Notes: a model not told the origin generated them from the sequence alone. A stretch of 64,000 bases of DNA from KBS-83 sp051025295 (GCA_051025295.1 JBMGJV010000022.1), one strand, 5' to 3'. Shown: positions 25,826 through 35,795, counted from the first letter of the stretch. Translations and numbers: made by a program.

Positions 25826-28213
25826 TCAGCCGCGGGCGCTCCACTGCCAGTTCCGCACCTCCGGCATATCCTCGCCATGTTCGGCTACGTACAGCTTGTG
25901 CCGCTGCATGATCTCTGAGTGGCGCTGCCGGAATTCGTGGAATCGCGATGCCAGGCGCGGCACATAGCGCAGCGCATCGAGCGCGAGTGTGTAGCGATCG
26001 AGCTGGTTCAGCACAGTCATATCAAAGGGCGTGGTAGTCGTGCCCTCTTCCTTGTAGCCGTGCACGTGGAAGTTGGGCTGGTTGTGCCGCTTGTAGATGA
26101 GCTTGTGGATCACAGTCGGGTACCCATGGAACGCAAAGATCACCGGCTTGTCCTTGGTGAACAGGCGATCGAAGGCCTCCTGTTCAATGCCGTGCGGGTG
26201 CTCCTCGAATGTTTCGAGCGTAAACAGGTCAACCACGTTCACCGCACGCACTCTCAACTCGGGTACCCAGTCGCGCAGCACAGTGATGGCCGCCATGGTC
26301 TCGAGCGTCGGCACATCGCCGGCACAGGCCATCACCACGTCGGGTTCGCCATCGCCGTCATAGGATGACGCGAACTTCCACTCGCCGACGCCGGCGATGC
26401 AGTGCTGCTCCGCCGTCTCGATGGACAGCCACTGCGGTGCGGGCTGCTTGCCCGCGATGATCAGGTTGACGTAATCCCGCGAGCGCAGGCAGTGATCGGT
26501 TACCGAGAGAAGCGTGTTGCCGTCGGGCGGCAGGTAGATGCGCACCGTGTCGGCACGCTTGTTCGCGACATGGTCGATGAACCCGGGATCCTGGTGCGAG
26601 AAGCCGTTGTGATCCTGCCGCCAGACGTGCGACGTGAGCAGGTAGTTCAACGATGAGATGGGCTTGCGCCAGGGCAGCGCCTTGCAGGCTTTCAGCCACT
26701 TCGCATGCTGATTGAACATGGAGTCGATGATGTGGATGAAGGCTTCGTAGCAGGAGAAGAAGCCGTGCCGCCCGGTGAGCAGGTAGCCTTCCAGCCAGCC
26801 TTCGCACAGGTGCTCGGAGAGCACCTCCATCACGCGTCCGTCAACCGACAGATCCTCATCCACCGGAAGCACGCGTGCCTCCCAGCGTTTGCCGCTGGCC
26901 TTGTACACCGCCTGCAGCCGATTGGACGCGTTCTCGTCGGGTGCGAACATGCGGAAGTTGCGCGTGTCGAGGTTGTTGCGCATCACCTCTTCGAGATAGC
27001 GACTGAGGATGGTCGTCGCTGAATCTTCGTGAGCGCCCGGCTCTTTCACCTCCACACCGAAGTCGCGGAAATTCGGCAGGTCGAGCGGCTTCAGCAGCAG
27101 CCCACCATTGGTATTCGGATTGATGCTCATGCGCTCGAGCCCAAGCGGCGCCATGCTGGCGATCTCATCGCGCAGCACGCCATCCTCGTTGAAGAGCTCA
27201 TCCGGGCGATAAGACCGCAGCCACTGCTCGAGCAGCTTCAGATGTTCCGGGTTGGTGCGCACCTCTTCGAGCGGCACCTGGTGTGCGCGCCAGGTGCCCT
27301 CCACCTGTTTGCCGTCCACGACCTTCGGTCCGGTCCAGCCCTTGGGCGTGCGCAAGACCAGCATGGGCCAGCGCGGACGCGTGGTGTCGTTCTTCTCGCG
27401 CGCATGCTGCTGGATCTGGCGGATCTCGGCATACATCGCGTCCATCGTCTCCGCCATGCGGCGGTGCATGTCAGCCGGATCGTCGCCTTCGAGGAAGTAC
27501 GGGTGATAGCCGTAGCCCTCGAACAGCGCTTTCAACTCTTCCGGCTCGATGCGGGCGAGGATCGTCGGGTTCGCGATTTTGTAACCGTTAAGGTGCAGGA
27601 TGGGCAGCACTGCGCCATCCGTGATCGGGTTGAGAAACTTGTTCGAGTGCCAGGACGCCGCCAGCGCACCCGTCTCGGCTTCGCCGTCGCCCACGATGCA
27701 GGTGACCAGCAGGTCCGGATTGTCGAATGCCGCGCCGTAGGAATGCAGCAACGAGTAGCCCAGCTCGCCGCCCTCATGGATCGAGCCCGGCACATTCGCC
27801 GCATCGTGAGACGGGATGCCGTACGGCCAGGAGAACTGGCGGAAGAGGCGCTTCAGTCCGTCGTAGTTGCGCTCGATGTCCGGATAGATTTCGCTGTATG
27901 TGCCCTCGAGGTAGGTGTTCGCGATGATGCCCGGCGCGCCGTGGCCAGGGCCGACCACCAGCATCGCGTTCACCTGCTCGTGCCGGATCAGCCGGTTCAT
28001 GTGCAGGTAGATAAAGTTCAATCCAGGCGTCGTGCCAAAGTGCCCGAGCAGACGCGGCTTGATGTCCTCCACAGAGAGTGGACGCCGAAGCAGCGGGTTC
28101 TCCCGCAGATAGATCTGGCCGACAGACAGGTAATTCGCCGCCCGCCAGTAGGCGTCCATCAGTTCAAGTTCCTGCTCTGTCTGGGTAGGCTTCGACGTAG
28201 CGGCGGTGGCCAT
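25826..28213 (-). CDS. xfp: Xylulose-5-phosphate/fructose-6-phosphate phosphoketolase
   Basis: The ATG at 28213 lies behind AGGAG and gives 795 residues, the usual size; the frame extends upstream without a ribosome site. The thiamine-diphosphate enzyme splits xylulose-5-P or fructose-6-P into acetyl phosphate plus an aldose phosphate. Landmarks are YLSVGQIYL, GPGHGAPG, TPGLNFIYLHMNRL, GDGEAETG (cofactor motif) and SHQDPGFIDH. With xylulokinase and acetate kinase in the same window this makes a compact pentose-to-acetate route. A DUF3891 gene follows in the same direction. Confidence 0.95.
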   Translation of the reverse strand: MATAATSKPTQTEQELELMDAYWRAANYLSVGQIYLRENPLLRRPLSVEDIKPRLLGHFGTTPGLNFIYLHMNRLIRHEQVNAMLVVGPGHGAPGIIANTYLEGTYSEIYPDIERNYDGLKRLFRQFSWPYGIPSHDAANVPGSIHEGGELGYSLLHSYGAAFDNPDLLVTCIVGDGEAETGALAASWHSNKFLNPITDGAVLPILHLNGYKIANPTILARIEPEELKALFEGYGYHPYFLEGDDPADMHRRMAETMDAMYAEIRQIQQHAREKNDTTRPRWPMLVLRTPKGWTGPKVVDGKQVEGTWRAHQVPLEEVRTNPEHLKLLEQWLRSYRPDELFNEDGVLRDEIASMAPLGLERMSINPNTNGGLLLKPLDLPNFRDFGVEVKEPGAHEDSATTILSRYLEEVMRNNLDTRNFRMFAPDENASNRLQAVYKASGKRWEARVLPVDEDLSVDGRVMEVLSEHLCEGWLEGYLLTGRHGFFSCYEAFIHIIDSMFNQHAKWLKACKALPWRKPISSLNYLLTSHVWRQDHNGFSHQDPGFIDHVANKRADTVRIYLPPDGNTLLSVTDHCLRSRDYVNLIIAGKQPAPQWLSIETAEQHCIAGVGEWKFASSYDGDGEPDVVMACAGDVPTLETMAAITVLRDWVPELRVRAVNVVDLFTLETFEEHPHGIEQEAFDRLFTKDKPVIFAFHGYPTVIHKLIYKRHNQPNFHVHGYKEEGTTTTPFDMTVLNQLDRYTLALDALRYVPRLASRFHEFRQRHSEIMQRHKLYVAEHGEDMPEVRNWQWSARG

Positions 28214-28242
28214 GGGCGGACTCCTTGTGACTTGCCTGGGTG

Positions 28243-28279
28243 AACGGGGAGGGCCCCCCGTTTTGATGCCTTCATCAAA
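28243..28279 (-). promoter_or_regulatory. Two adjacent hairpins in the xfp leader
   Basis: TTTGATG/CATCAAA (28262-28279, 4-base loop) and AACGGGG/CCCCGTT (28243-28262, 6-base loop) stand head to tail, 30-66 bases before the xfp ATG. They could be a regulatory leader or protect the 5' end of the mRNA. No known riboswitch is recognised. Confidence 0.4.
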
Positions 28280-28374
28280 GGCCCGCGGTGTTACGCGACT
28301 ATAAACGCGCCCCATCCGTCTGAGACTTGGCGACGCCTCACCAGCACAAGCGGGACTGTCGTCTGCAGGGAGAG

Positions 28375-30090
28375 ATGGTGTCGCACCGGGGACCGGCTCA
28401 GTTCTTTCCAGGATCGCTGCGTTTGGGCACGCTCGCCTGCCTGCTGGTGTGGTTTGCCTGCGCGGCGCTGTCGCGTGCTGCCTCGCCGCAGGCTCGCGTC
28501 CCGGCGCAGGCAGGAGCGTCGACCGTCACGCCCGACGCGGTGTGCGCCGGCTGCCATCGCGCCATTTACGACCGGTATCGCATGACCCCGATGGCACGCG
28601 CCAGCGGTGCAGCGACGGATGGGCTGATCGAGGGCGGCTTTACCCATGACCCATCGGGTGTGCACTATCGGATTTTCCGGCGCGATGGCGCCGCATGGCT
28701 GAGTTACAGCCGCCCAGCCACTGCGCCCGCCGGACAGCTGCGCGGCGAGGTGCGCCTCGACTACTTTGTCGGTTCGAACACGCGCGGCCGCACCTATCTG
28801 TTTAGCCGCGAGGGCGAGTGGTTCGAAGCGCCCGTGAACTGGTATGCGCAAAAGCACCTGTGGGACATGGCGCCCAACTTTCAGAACGCGCGAGAGATGC
28901 CACTGACCTTGCCCGTCGATGCGAACTGCCTGCATTGCCATGCCACTGGCGTCGCTGTCCCACTACCCGGGGCGCGCAATCACTTTGGGGGTGCGCCGTT
29001 CGCGCAGGGCGGCATCGGCTGCGCCGCCTGCCACGGCGATGCGAGCGAGCATCTGCGCAGCGGCGGCCGCGCTCCGGTGCTGAACCCGGCCCGGCTTGCG
29101 CCGGTGGAGCGAGATTCGATCTGTCTGCAGTGCCACCTCGAAGGCGAGACGGCGGTCTACCGCCGCGGGCGGTCATTGTCCGGATTTGTGCCGGGGCAGA
29201 ACCTGTTTACGGATGTGACCTACTTCGTACACCAGGGCCAGCTTGCCGCTGGGGAGCGTGCCAGTTCGCAGTATGAGGCGCTGCTCGAGAGTGCCTGCAA
29301 GCGGGGAAGCGGCGACCGGCTGACCTGCACCACCTGCCACGATCCGCATGGCAGCCAGGCGAGCGCTACGCCTGCTGAGCGGGTGTCGTGGTTCCGTGCG
29401 CGGTGTCTGTCCTGCCACACGGGACCGGCCTTTGCTCTGCAGCATCACCCTGAGCAGCCCGATTGCGCCTCCTGCCACATGCCGCGCAGCGCTGCAACGG
29501 ATGTCGCGCACCAGCAGGTCACGGATCATCGCATCCAGCTTCCGGGACAGAGCCGCCCCGCCCGACCCACCAGCGACGTGCTTGTGTCGGTCGGTTCGGA
29601 GACGGTCAGCGATCGCGAGACTGGACTCGCCTACGCGCAGCTGGACCGTGGCGGCGACCGGCGCAGTAAAGAACTGGCCCGCATTCTTCTGCACAAGGCA
29701 GCGAGCGAGGCCAGTGGCGATGATCCGGAGTTGCACACAGCGCTCGGGTTGCTCGATCAGCAGGGCGGCGACATTGAGGGAGCGGACCGCGAGTATCGGG
29801 CCGCGCTCGCTGCTGATCCGTTCGAGACAACGGCGCGTGGCAACCTGGCCACGCTGTTTGCCGCGACCGGCGACTACGTCACCGCGGTCCGGCTGTGGCA
29901 GCGGGTCGTGGATGAGGATCCGTCGCAGACCAGTGCTGCGTATGACCTGGCAGTCGGCGAGTGCCACCTGGGGCAGAAGGAGGACGCGGCCGGCACGCTA
30001 CGCCTGCTGCTGTCCTACGCGCCGGACGATCAGCGCGCGCGTGCGTTCAGCATGGCCATTGCAAATGGTGCGCAGCACTGTGGCAAGTAG
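28375..30090 (+). CDS. Exported heptahaem cytochrome c with TPR domain
   Basis: From the ATG at 28375 the protein has 571 residues with a signal/anchor segment (LACLLVWFACAALSRA). Seven CxxCH haem motifs follow in order: CAGCH, CLHCH, CAACH, CLQCH, CTTCH, CLSCH, CASCH. The last 160 residues form TPR helices (HTALGLLDQQGGDIEGADREYRAAL and on). The cytochrome c554/c3-like layout with TPRs is frequent in Acidobacteriota, but its electron partners are unknown. It converges on a CRTAC1 gene 4 bases away. Confidence 0.83.
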   Translation: MVSHRGPAQFFPGSLRLGTLACLLVWFACAALSRAASPQARVPAQAGASTVTPDAVCAGCHRAIYDRYRMTPMARASGAATDGLIEGGFTHDPSGVHYRIFRRDGAAWLSYSRPATAPAGQLRGEVRLDYFVGSNTRGRTYLFSREGEWFEAPVNWYAQKHLWDMAPNFQNAREMPLTLPVDANCLHCHATGVAVPLPGARNHFGGAPFAQGGIGCAACHGDASEHLRSGGRAPVLNPARLAPVERDSICLQCHLEGETAVYRRGRSLSGFVPGQNLFTDVTYFVHQGQLAAGERASSQYEALLESACKRGSGDRLTCTTCHDPHGSQASATPAERVSWFRARCLSCHTGPAFALQHHPEQPDCASCHMPRSAATDVAHQQVTDHRIQLPGQSRPARPTSDVLVSVGSETVSDRETGLAYAQLDRGGDRRSKELARILLHKAASEASGDDPELHTALGLLDQQGGDIEGADREYRAALAADPFETTARGNLATLFAATGDYVTAVRLWQRVVDEDPSQTSAAYDLAVGECHLGQKEDAAGTLRLLLSYAPDDQRARAFSMAIANGAQHCGK

Positions 30091-30094
30091 CGCC

Positions 30095-31894
30095 TCAGCG
30101 ACCTGTTGAAGTGGCGCGGTTCGCCGCCTTGGATGCCGCTGCTGTCCCGTGGCCCTCAGGGATCGTGGTGATTCGATCGATCGGCGGGGCAGGGAAGCTC
30201 TCGACGAGGCCCGAAGGCCAGCTCACCTGAATGTCATGCAGCACAGGTTGCGCGCCGAGCCCGAAGTGCAGCCGCAGGTCGCTCGACGAGTTGTAGGACG
30301 AGCCGCTGCGCACCTCGTCCACCCACACGCGGTCTTTGCCCGCCATGCTGCCGTGCATGACCACGCGTGCGCCGATCGCGCTGCGATTCGACTTCGTTCC
30401 GGTCAGTGAGAGCCCGACCCAGTGGTTTGCATTTACAGCGCGATTCACCAGCAGCATCGGCAACGCGCTCACATCATTAATGACTGCCTCTTCGCGACCA
30501 TCGTTCCAAAGGTCGGCGATGGCCAGGCCACGCGATGACGCCGGGGTTGTGATACCCGGGCCTGATTGCTTCGTTATGTCGGCGAACCTGCCATTGCCGA
30601 GATTGCGATAGAGCAGGCGAGATTCACGATAGTCCGAGCCGAGGTGGCTGCTGTCGACCTCGGGATAGACGTGGCCGTTCACGGACAGAAGATCGGGCCA
30701 GCCATCGTTGTCGATGTCGATGAACATGGTGCCCCACCCCAGCTTGTCCGTGTTGATGCCAAGCCCGGAGGGAAACGTCACGTCGTCGAATGTGCCATCG
30801 CCGCGTGCGTGGTAAAGCGTGGCCGTGTCGTCGGAGAAGTTGGTCTTGAAGATGTCGAGATGGCCGTCCCCGTCGTAGTCGCCCACGGTCGAACCCATGC
30901 CCGCCTGCTCGCGGCCGTCTTCGTTAAAAGCCACGCCCGCGTCGGCAGCCCGATCGGTGAAGGTGCCGTCATGGTTGTTGTGATACAGGATCGCTGGCGT
31001 CGAGTCGCATGCCAGGTAGAGGTCCGGCCAGCCGTCCTCGTCTGCGTCCACACTCGAGACGGAGAAACAATAATGTCCGTTCGTCTTGGCGAACCCGCTC
31101 TTCGCAGACACATCCTCGAACTTGCCGTTACCCAGGTTGTGCAGCAGCGTGTTGGGCGCATAGTCCAGCCCACGCGGTCCACACATGACCGGAACGCCCT
31201 TCCAGGTGCAGCTTGCAGCCTTGCCCGGCTCGGGCACGGTGCCCAGGTCGAAGTGCACGTAAGTTGCGATAGCGATATCGAGACGGCCATCGCGGTCGTA
31301 GTCGACGAATGTGCAGCCGGTACCCCACTCCTTGCCTGAACCGGCAGCCCCCGCCTGCTCCGACACGTCCCGAAATCGGCTGCCACCCTCGTTGTGGTAA
31401 AGCCGATTTTTGCCGTAGGCGGTGACGAAGAGGTCCGGCCGGCCATCGTTGTCGTAGTCGCCGACACACGCGCCCTGCCCCCATCCGCTGTCATTCAGCC
31501 CGGCCCGGCTGGTCACGTCGGTGAAGGTGCCATCGTGATTGTTGTGGAACAGGTGGCTGGTGGGCGGCGTCTGCTGACTCTCTGGAGTCTTCTCAAGGTG
31601 CGTTCCGTTTACCAGGAAAACATCCGGATAGCCGTCACCGTCGTAGTCGAGGATGGCGACACCGGAACCGGTCGCCTCGAGGATGTAGCGCTTGGACGCG
31701 ACGCCTCCATTGACGTTGACCACCTGGATCCCAGCAGGTCCGGCGACATCCTCAAACCATGCCGGCGCGGGATGGACCGGGCTCGACGGAAAAGGCTTGG
31801 GAGGTGTGGTTTGGGCGTCCGAGACGGCGAACAGAAGCATCGCGATTAAACAGAAAACGGCTGTTTTTTGACACCATCGAAGATCGCACCGCAT
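30095..31894 (-). CDS. Exported CRTAC1-like FG-GAP/ASPIC-UnbV protein A
   Basis: The 599-residue protein has a signal peptide (VFCLIAMLLFAVSDAQ). Seven calcium-loop FG-GAP/VCBS repeats follow, among them DYDGDGYPD, DYDNDGRPD, DYDRDGRLD and DIDNDGWPD; the seventh is degenerate. The C-terminal ASPIC/UnbV domain is marked by GARVVMHG, VDEVRSGSSYNSSSDLRLHFGLG and VSWPSGLVESF. The fold is a beta-propeller that often binds polymers or surfaces; the function is unknown. It is divergent from the TonB-dependent receptor and paralogous to the protein at 38.8-40.7 kb. Confidence 0.87.
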   Translation of the reverse strand: MRCDLRWCQKTAVFCLIAMLLFAVSDAQTTPPKPFPSSPVHPAPAWFEDVAGPAGIQVVNVNGGVASKRYILEATGSGVAILDYDGDGYPDVFLVNGTHLEKTPESQQTPPTSHLFHNNHDGTFTDVTSRAGLNDSGWGQGACVGDYDNDGRPDLFVTAYGKNRLYHNEGGSRFRDVSEQAGAAGSGKEWGTGCTFVDYDRDGRLDIAIATYVHFDLGTVPEPGKAASCTWKGVPVMCGPRGLDYAPNTLLHNLGNGKFEDVSAKSGFAKTNGHYCFSVSSVDADEDGWPDLYLACDSTPAILYHNNHDGTFTDRAADAGVAFNEDGREQAGMGSTVGDYDGDGHLDIFKTNFSDDTATLYHARGDGTFDDVTFPSGLGINTDKLGWGTMFIDIDNDGWPDLLSVNGHVYPEVDSSHLGSDYRESRLLYRNLGNGRFADITKQSGPGITTPASSRGLAIADLWNDGREEAVINDVSALPMLLVNRAVNANHWVGLSLTGTKSNRSAIGARVVMHGSMAGKDRVWVDEVRSGSSYNSSSDLRLHFGLGAQPVLHDIQVSWPSGLVESFPAPPIDRITTIPEGHGTAAASKAANRATSTGR

Positions 31895-31952
31895 CGTGCC
31901 ATGATTGTAGACAGAACACCATGCGCAAGCCGGTTCCAGAGCGTATTTCCCT

Positions 31953-31982
31953 TTGACAGGGGTAGCCGAGCGTCCTTATAGT
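31953..31982 (+). promoter_or_regulatory. Sigma-70-like promoter for the TonB-dependent receptor
   Basis: TTGACA (31953-31958) and TATAGT (31977-31982) are 18 bases apart, a near-consensus promoter. Transcription would start near 31989 and leave a leader of about 130 bases before the receptor ATG. Confidence 0.6.
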
Positions 31983-32119
31983 TCGACGCCGGGAAGTAAT
32001 CATCCCTTGGGTGGACCATTTAGAAGCCCGCCATAGCCGGAATCGTATGTCTGTGTGCCCAGAAAACCAGTCCGAATAGGCACAAAACAGCAACACGCAA
32101 CAACTTCAGGGAGACCAAT

Positions 32120-35100
32120 ATGACGAAAAGAACGCACGCGGTTCTCGCCGCTTGCCTTGGTGCAGGGATAGTCCTGGCTCCGCACTGCGCGTCTGCGCAG
32201 GCGGTGTACGGGTCTATTTACGGCACGGTGACCGATTCTTCCGGTGCAGCGATACCGGGAGCGACGGTGACGGTCACGGATGAAACCAAGGGAACCACCG
32301 TTACGACCAAGAGCAACGAATCTGGTTCGTACACGGTCGAGCATCTGATCCCTGACGTCTACAGCGTCAAGGTGGAAATGCAGGGCTTCAAGTCCTACGA
32401 GACGCATCACCTCGGCGTGCTCGCCGATACGTCTCCCAAGGTGGACGCTCCGCTGCAGGCTGGCGGTGGCGCAGAGACGGTCAACGTCAATGCAGATTCG
32501 ATCCCGCAGCTCAAGACGGATCGTGCCGACGTTGCCACGACATTCGACACGCGTACGGTGTCCGATCTCCCCATCCAGGGCCGCAACTTCACCAGCCTCG
32601 AACTGCTTCTGCCCGGTGCGCAGCAGCTGGGCTGGTCGCACGCAGCCAGCGAAAACCCCCAGGCCAGCCAGCAGATTCAGATCGACGGACAGGCCTTCGG
32701 CGGCGTCGCTTATGAGCTGGACGGCACGGACAACCAGGACCCGATCCTCGGCATTATTGTCGTGAACCCGGCGCTCGATGCGATCACCGAGTCGAAGATC
32801 GCGACGCAGAACTTCGACGCACAGTTCGGCAAGGCAGTCGCCGCTGTGGTCACGGTGCAGACCAAGTCGGGCACCAACAACTTCCACGGCAGCGTGTACG
32901 ACTATCGCCGCTCAAACGCGAACCTGGCACGCAACCCGTTCACCCAGGCCAGCCCCGATGTGGTGACGCACAAATTGCTGCCTCCCGGCCTCTACAACGA
33001 GTTCGGTTTCTCCATTGGCGGTCCAATCAAGAAGGACAGGGCGTTCTTCTTCGGTGACTACCAGGGACAGCGTCAGCGCCTCGGCGTCTCGCAGCAGTCG
33101 ACCGTGCCAACCACGAAGCTGACCAACTCCTGTCTGAGTGGTGCCGGTTGCGACTTCAGTGACTACCTGCAGTTGCCCAATGGTGCTGGCATCGTCTACC
33201 AAAAGAATGGCACGCCATACCCCGGCAACGTGATTCCGGCAGCCGAGGTGGCGCCGCAGGCCCTGGCCTTCTTCCAGCGTCTGCAGCCGTTCACTCCCAA
33301 CGTTGCGCCCAGTGGCAATGCCGATAACACCGGCCTGGTGAACAACTTCTCCGGCAGCGGCAACGGCATCTTCAACGCCGACCAGTGGGACGTTCGCGGA
33401 GACGTTCAGGTCAGCCAGAAGATCCACGCCTTTGGCCGGTTCAGCCGGTTCACGGATACGCTCACCGGCAAGCCGCTGTTCGGTGACCTGGGCGGCTTTG
33501 GCTTCGGCATCGGTGGCTTCGCTGGCACCTCGCTGGGCGCGAATGACAGCGTCGCGACCGGCGCTGACATTGCGATCAGTGGCACGTTGCTGACTGACTT
33601 CCGTCTCGGTTACTACCGGTACGGCATCAACACCAGCAAGTACGACAAGGGAACGAACCTGGCTGACCAGCTCGGCATTAAGGGTCTGAATACAGCCGAT
33701 CCCATCACCAGTGGCGCTCCCGAGATCCAGATCAATGATCCGAGCGGTGGCAACATCTGGTACGGCAGCGGCCTCGATGCGAATCGCTGCAACTGCCCGT
33801 TGCAGGAGCACGAGGATCAGTACCAGATCGTCAACAACTGGACGAAGATCATCCAGAACCACTCGCTTGAGTTTGGCGCCGACCTGCGCTACGCCCGCAA
33901 CCTCCGTGTGCCGAGCGATAACAACCGCGCCGGCCAGATCTACTTCAACAGCTCGCCGACGTCCAACCCGTCGATTGATACGAAGTCCGGAACCTCGCAG
34001 GGCGGTCTTGGTTACGCAACGTTTGCTCTCGGTCAAAGCACGGAGATCAAGCGCTACGTGAGCACTTCGACCAATGCCAAGGAGTTCCAGAAGCGGACCT
34101 TCTTCTACGGTCAGGACACCTGGCGCGCCACCCCGAAGCTGACGATCAACGCCGGACTGCGCTGGGAACTCTACTTCCCGGAGACGGTGAACGGAAAGTC
34201 GAAAGGTGGACTGCTGGACCTGAGCACCGGTTTCATTCATGTGGCCGGTGTTGGGAAAGTTCCAAGCAACATGGGTTGGGACCTGTCGCCGGGTGCGCTT
34301 GCACCTCGCGTCGGTGCGGCCTATCAGATCAATCCCAAGACAGTGATCCGCGCAGGCTACGGACGCAGCTTCGACATCGGCGTGTTCGGTTCGATCTTCG
34401 GCCACGTCGTGACCCAGAACCTGCCGGTGCTGGCAAACCAGGATGTTGTGCAGACGGGAGGCCCGTTGTCTGAGGCATTCGATCTGCGCACCGGTCCACC
34501 CAGCTACCCGTTCCCGCTAGTTCCGGCGAGCGGTTTGCTGCCGGCTCCAGGCTATGCCGTCAATCCCAAGGCACGCCCCAACTCGCTCCGCCTGCCTACG
34601 ATTGACGCGTGGAACCTGAGCGTGCAGCGCTCGGTCACGCCCACCCTGTCCTTCACGCTGGCCTACGTTGGCAACAAGGGCACACACACCCTGAGCGCCG
34701 GCGACGGTAACAACACCAACCCGAACGAGCCGGGCATCTTCCTGCCGGCGGGCCAGAGCCTCTCAGGCCAGACACTGCACTTCGACCCGGCGTTCCCGAA
34801 GGGTCTCAGCCCGGATGGATCGGCAACCGGTAACACCACTCTCCTGCGGCGTTACTACGCAGGCTCGCTCCCGGCTTGCACGAGCCCGGACTACACGGCG
34901 CAGCTTGCCGCAGCGCACCAGGCCGTACCCTCGCCGGGATCCTGCGGTTGGACCAACGACATCTCCTACTACGGCGACAACCAGGACACGCACTACAACG
35001 CCCTGCAGGTCACCGTTACGAAGCAGTTCAGCCGCGGTCTGTCGTTCACTTCGAACTACGCATGGCAACGGTCGATCAACTTCAACGGGAGCTTCTCTAC

Positions 35101-35737
35101 CTGGAACCGTCAGGCCGTCAAGGGCCGCGACGATTCGCAGCGCGAGCAGCAGGAAGTCGCTTACGGCACCTATGAGCTGCCCTTCGGCAAGAACCACCGC
35201 TTTGGTGGCAATGCTCCTGGGATCGTGAATGAAGTGATCGGTGGTTGGCAGGTAAGCCCGGTGGTCACCTACGCCAGCGGTTTGCCCTTCACCCTCAGCT
35301 ACGGCGAGTGCGGCACGGTTATCCCGGGCGACGCGCCTTGCTACCCGAACGGCGATTCGCGCAACCTGAAGCTCAATGTCGGCAAGCTCGATCCGGTCAA
35401 CCACAAGCGCCTCGGCTTCCATGGGTCATCGACGGCACTCAACAAGCAGCCCTTCAACGGCTTCACCGCTCCTGGTCTTGACCAGATCGGTACGGCTGGC
35501 AGGAACGGCAAGTTCGGTCCGAACTTCTTCAACACCGATGCTTCACTGCAGAAGAACTTCCCGATCAAGGAAGAACTCTTCGCCCAGTTCCGCGTCGATG
35601 CTTACAACGTCTTCAATCACATCAGCCTGGCGAACCCGGGTGGGCAGATCGACGGTGGTGATCAGTTCATCACCAACGTCGCTCCCAGCCAGTTCCCGAC
35701 CCGCCAGCTGCAGTTCTCGGTTCGCCTGCAGTTCTAA
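32120..35737 (+). CDS. Oar-like TonB-dependent receptor
   Basis: The protein has 1205 residues. A signal peptide ends at about residue 28 (HCASAQA). Residues about 30-115 are a carboxypeptidase-regulatory-like domain (GSIYGTVTDSSGAAIPGATVTV). A plug-like region with DLPIQGRNFTSLELLLPGAQ follows, then a long beta-barrel ending in the outer-membrane signature LQFSVRLQF with terminal Phe. It resembles Myxococcus Oar and the expanded acidobacterial receptor family. No TonB box is obvious. The likely ligand is a large organic compound such as an oligosaccharide; sequence does not decide. AGGGAG precedes the ATG. Confidence 0.9.
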   Translation: MTKRTHAVLAACLGAGIVLAPHCASAQAVYGSIYGTVTDSSGAAIPGATVTVTDETKGTTVTTKSNESGSYTVEHLIPDVYSVKVEMQGFKSYETHHLGVLADTSPKVDAPLQAGGGAETVNVNADSIPQLKTDRADVATTFDTRTVSDLPIQGRNFTSLELLLPGAQQLGWSHAASENPQASQQIQIDGQAFGGVAYELDGTDNQDPILGIIVVNPALDAITESKIATQNFDAQFGKAVAAVVTVQTKSGTNNFHGSVYDYRRSNANLARNPFTQASPDVVTHKLLPPGLYNEFGFSIGGPIKKDRAFFFGDYQGQRQRLGVSQQSTVPTTKLTNSCLSGAGCDFSDYLQLPNGAGIVYQKNGTPYPGNVIPAAEVAPQALAFFQRLQPFTPNVAPSGNADNTGLVNNFSGSGNGIFNADQWDVRGDVQVSQKIHAFGRFSRFTDTLTGKPLFGDLGGFGFGIGGFAGTSLGANDSVATGADIAISGTLLTDFRLGYYRYGINTSKYDKGTNLADQLGIKGLNTADPITSGAPEIQINDPSGGNIWYGSGLDANRCNCPLQEHEDQYQIVNNWTKIIQNHSLEFGADLRYARNLRVPSDNNRAGQIYFNSSPTSNPSIDTKSGTSQGGLGYATFALGQSTEIKRYVSTSTNAKEFQKRTFFYGQDTWRATPKLTINAGLRWELYFPETVNGKSKGGLLDLSTGFIHVAGVGKVPSNMGWDLSPGALAPRVGAAYQINPKTVIRAGYGRSFDIGVFGSIFGHVVTQNLPVLANQDVVQTGGPLSEAFDLRTGPPSYPFPLVPASGLLPAPGYAVNPKARPNSLRLPTIDAWNLSVQRSVTPTLSFTLAYVGNKGTHTLSAGDGNNTNPNEPGIFLPAGQSLSGQTLHFDPAFPKGLSPDGSATGNTTLLRRYYAGSLPACTSPDYTAQLAAAHQAVPSPGSCGWTNDISYYGDNQDTHYNALQVTVTKQFSRGLSFTSNYAWQRSINFNGSFSTWNRQAVKGRDDSQREQQEVAYGTYELPFGKNHRFGGNAPGIVNEVIGGWQVSPVVTYASGLPFTLSYGECGTVIPGDAPCYPNGDSRNLKLNVGKLDPVNHKRLGFHGSSTALNKQPFNGFTAPGLDQIGTAGRNGKFGPNFFNTDASLQKNFPIKEELFAQFRVDAYNVFNHISLANPGGQIDGGDQFITNVAPSQFPTRQLQFSVRLQF

Positions 35738-35761
35738 GCGGCCGCTTGTTCCACACTGGCC

Positions 35762-35795
35762 CGGGGAGAGCGCTTGCGCTCTCCCCGAGTCTTTT
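35762..35795 (+). terminator. Strong intrinsic terminator after the receptor
   Basis: An 11-bp perfect GC-rich stem (35762-35772 with 35777-35787) closes a CTTG tetraloop and is followed by AGTCTTTT. It separates the receptor from the TPR operon. Confidence 0.9.

Noticed and set aside
27029..28243. 404-residue frame antisense to phosphoketolase
   Set aside because: Shadow of xfp; composition is not protein-like and it lacks a ribosome site.
32912..34405. 497-residue frame antisense to the TonB-dependent receptor
   Set aside because: The receptor is certain by domain, signal and terminator; the antisense frame has no motif.
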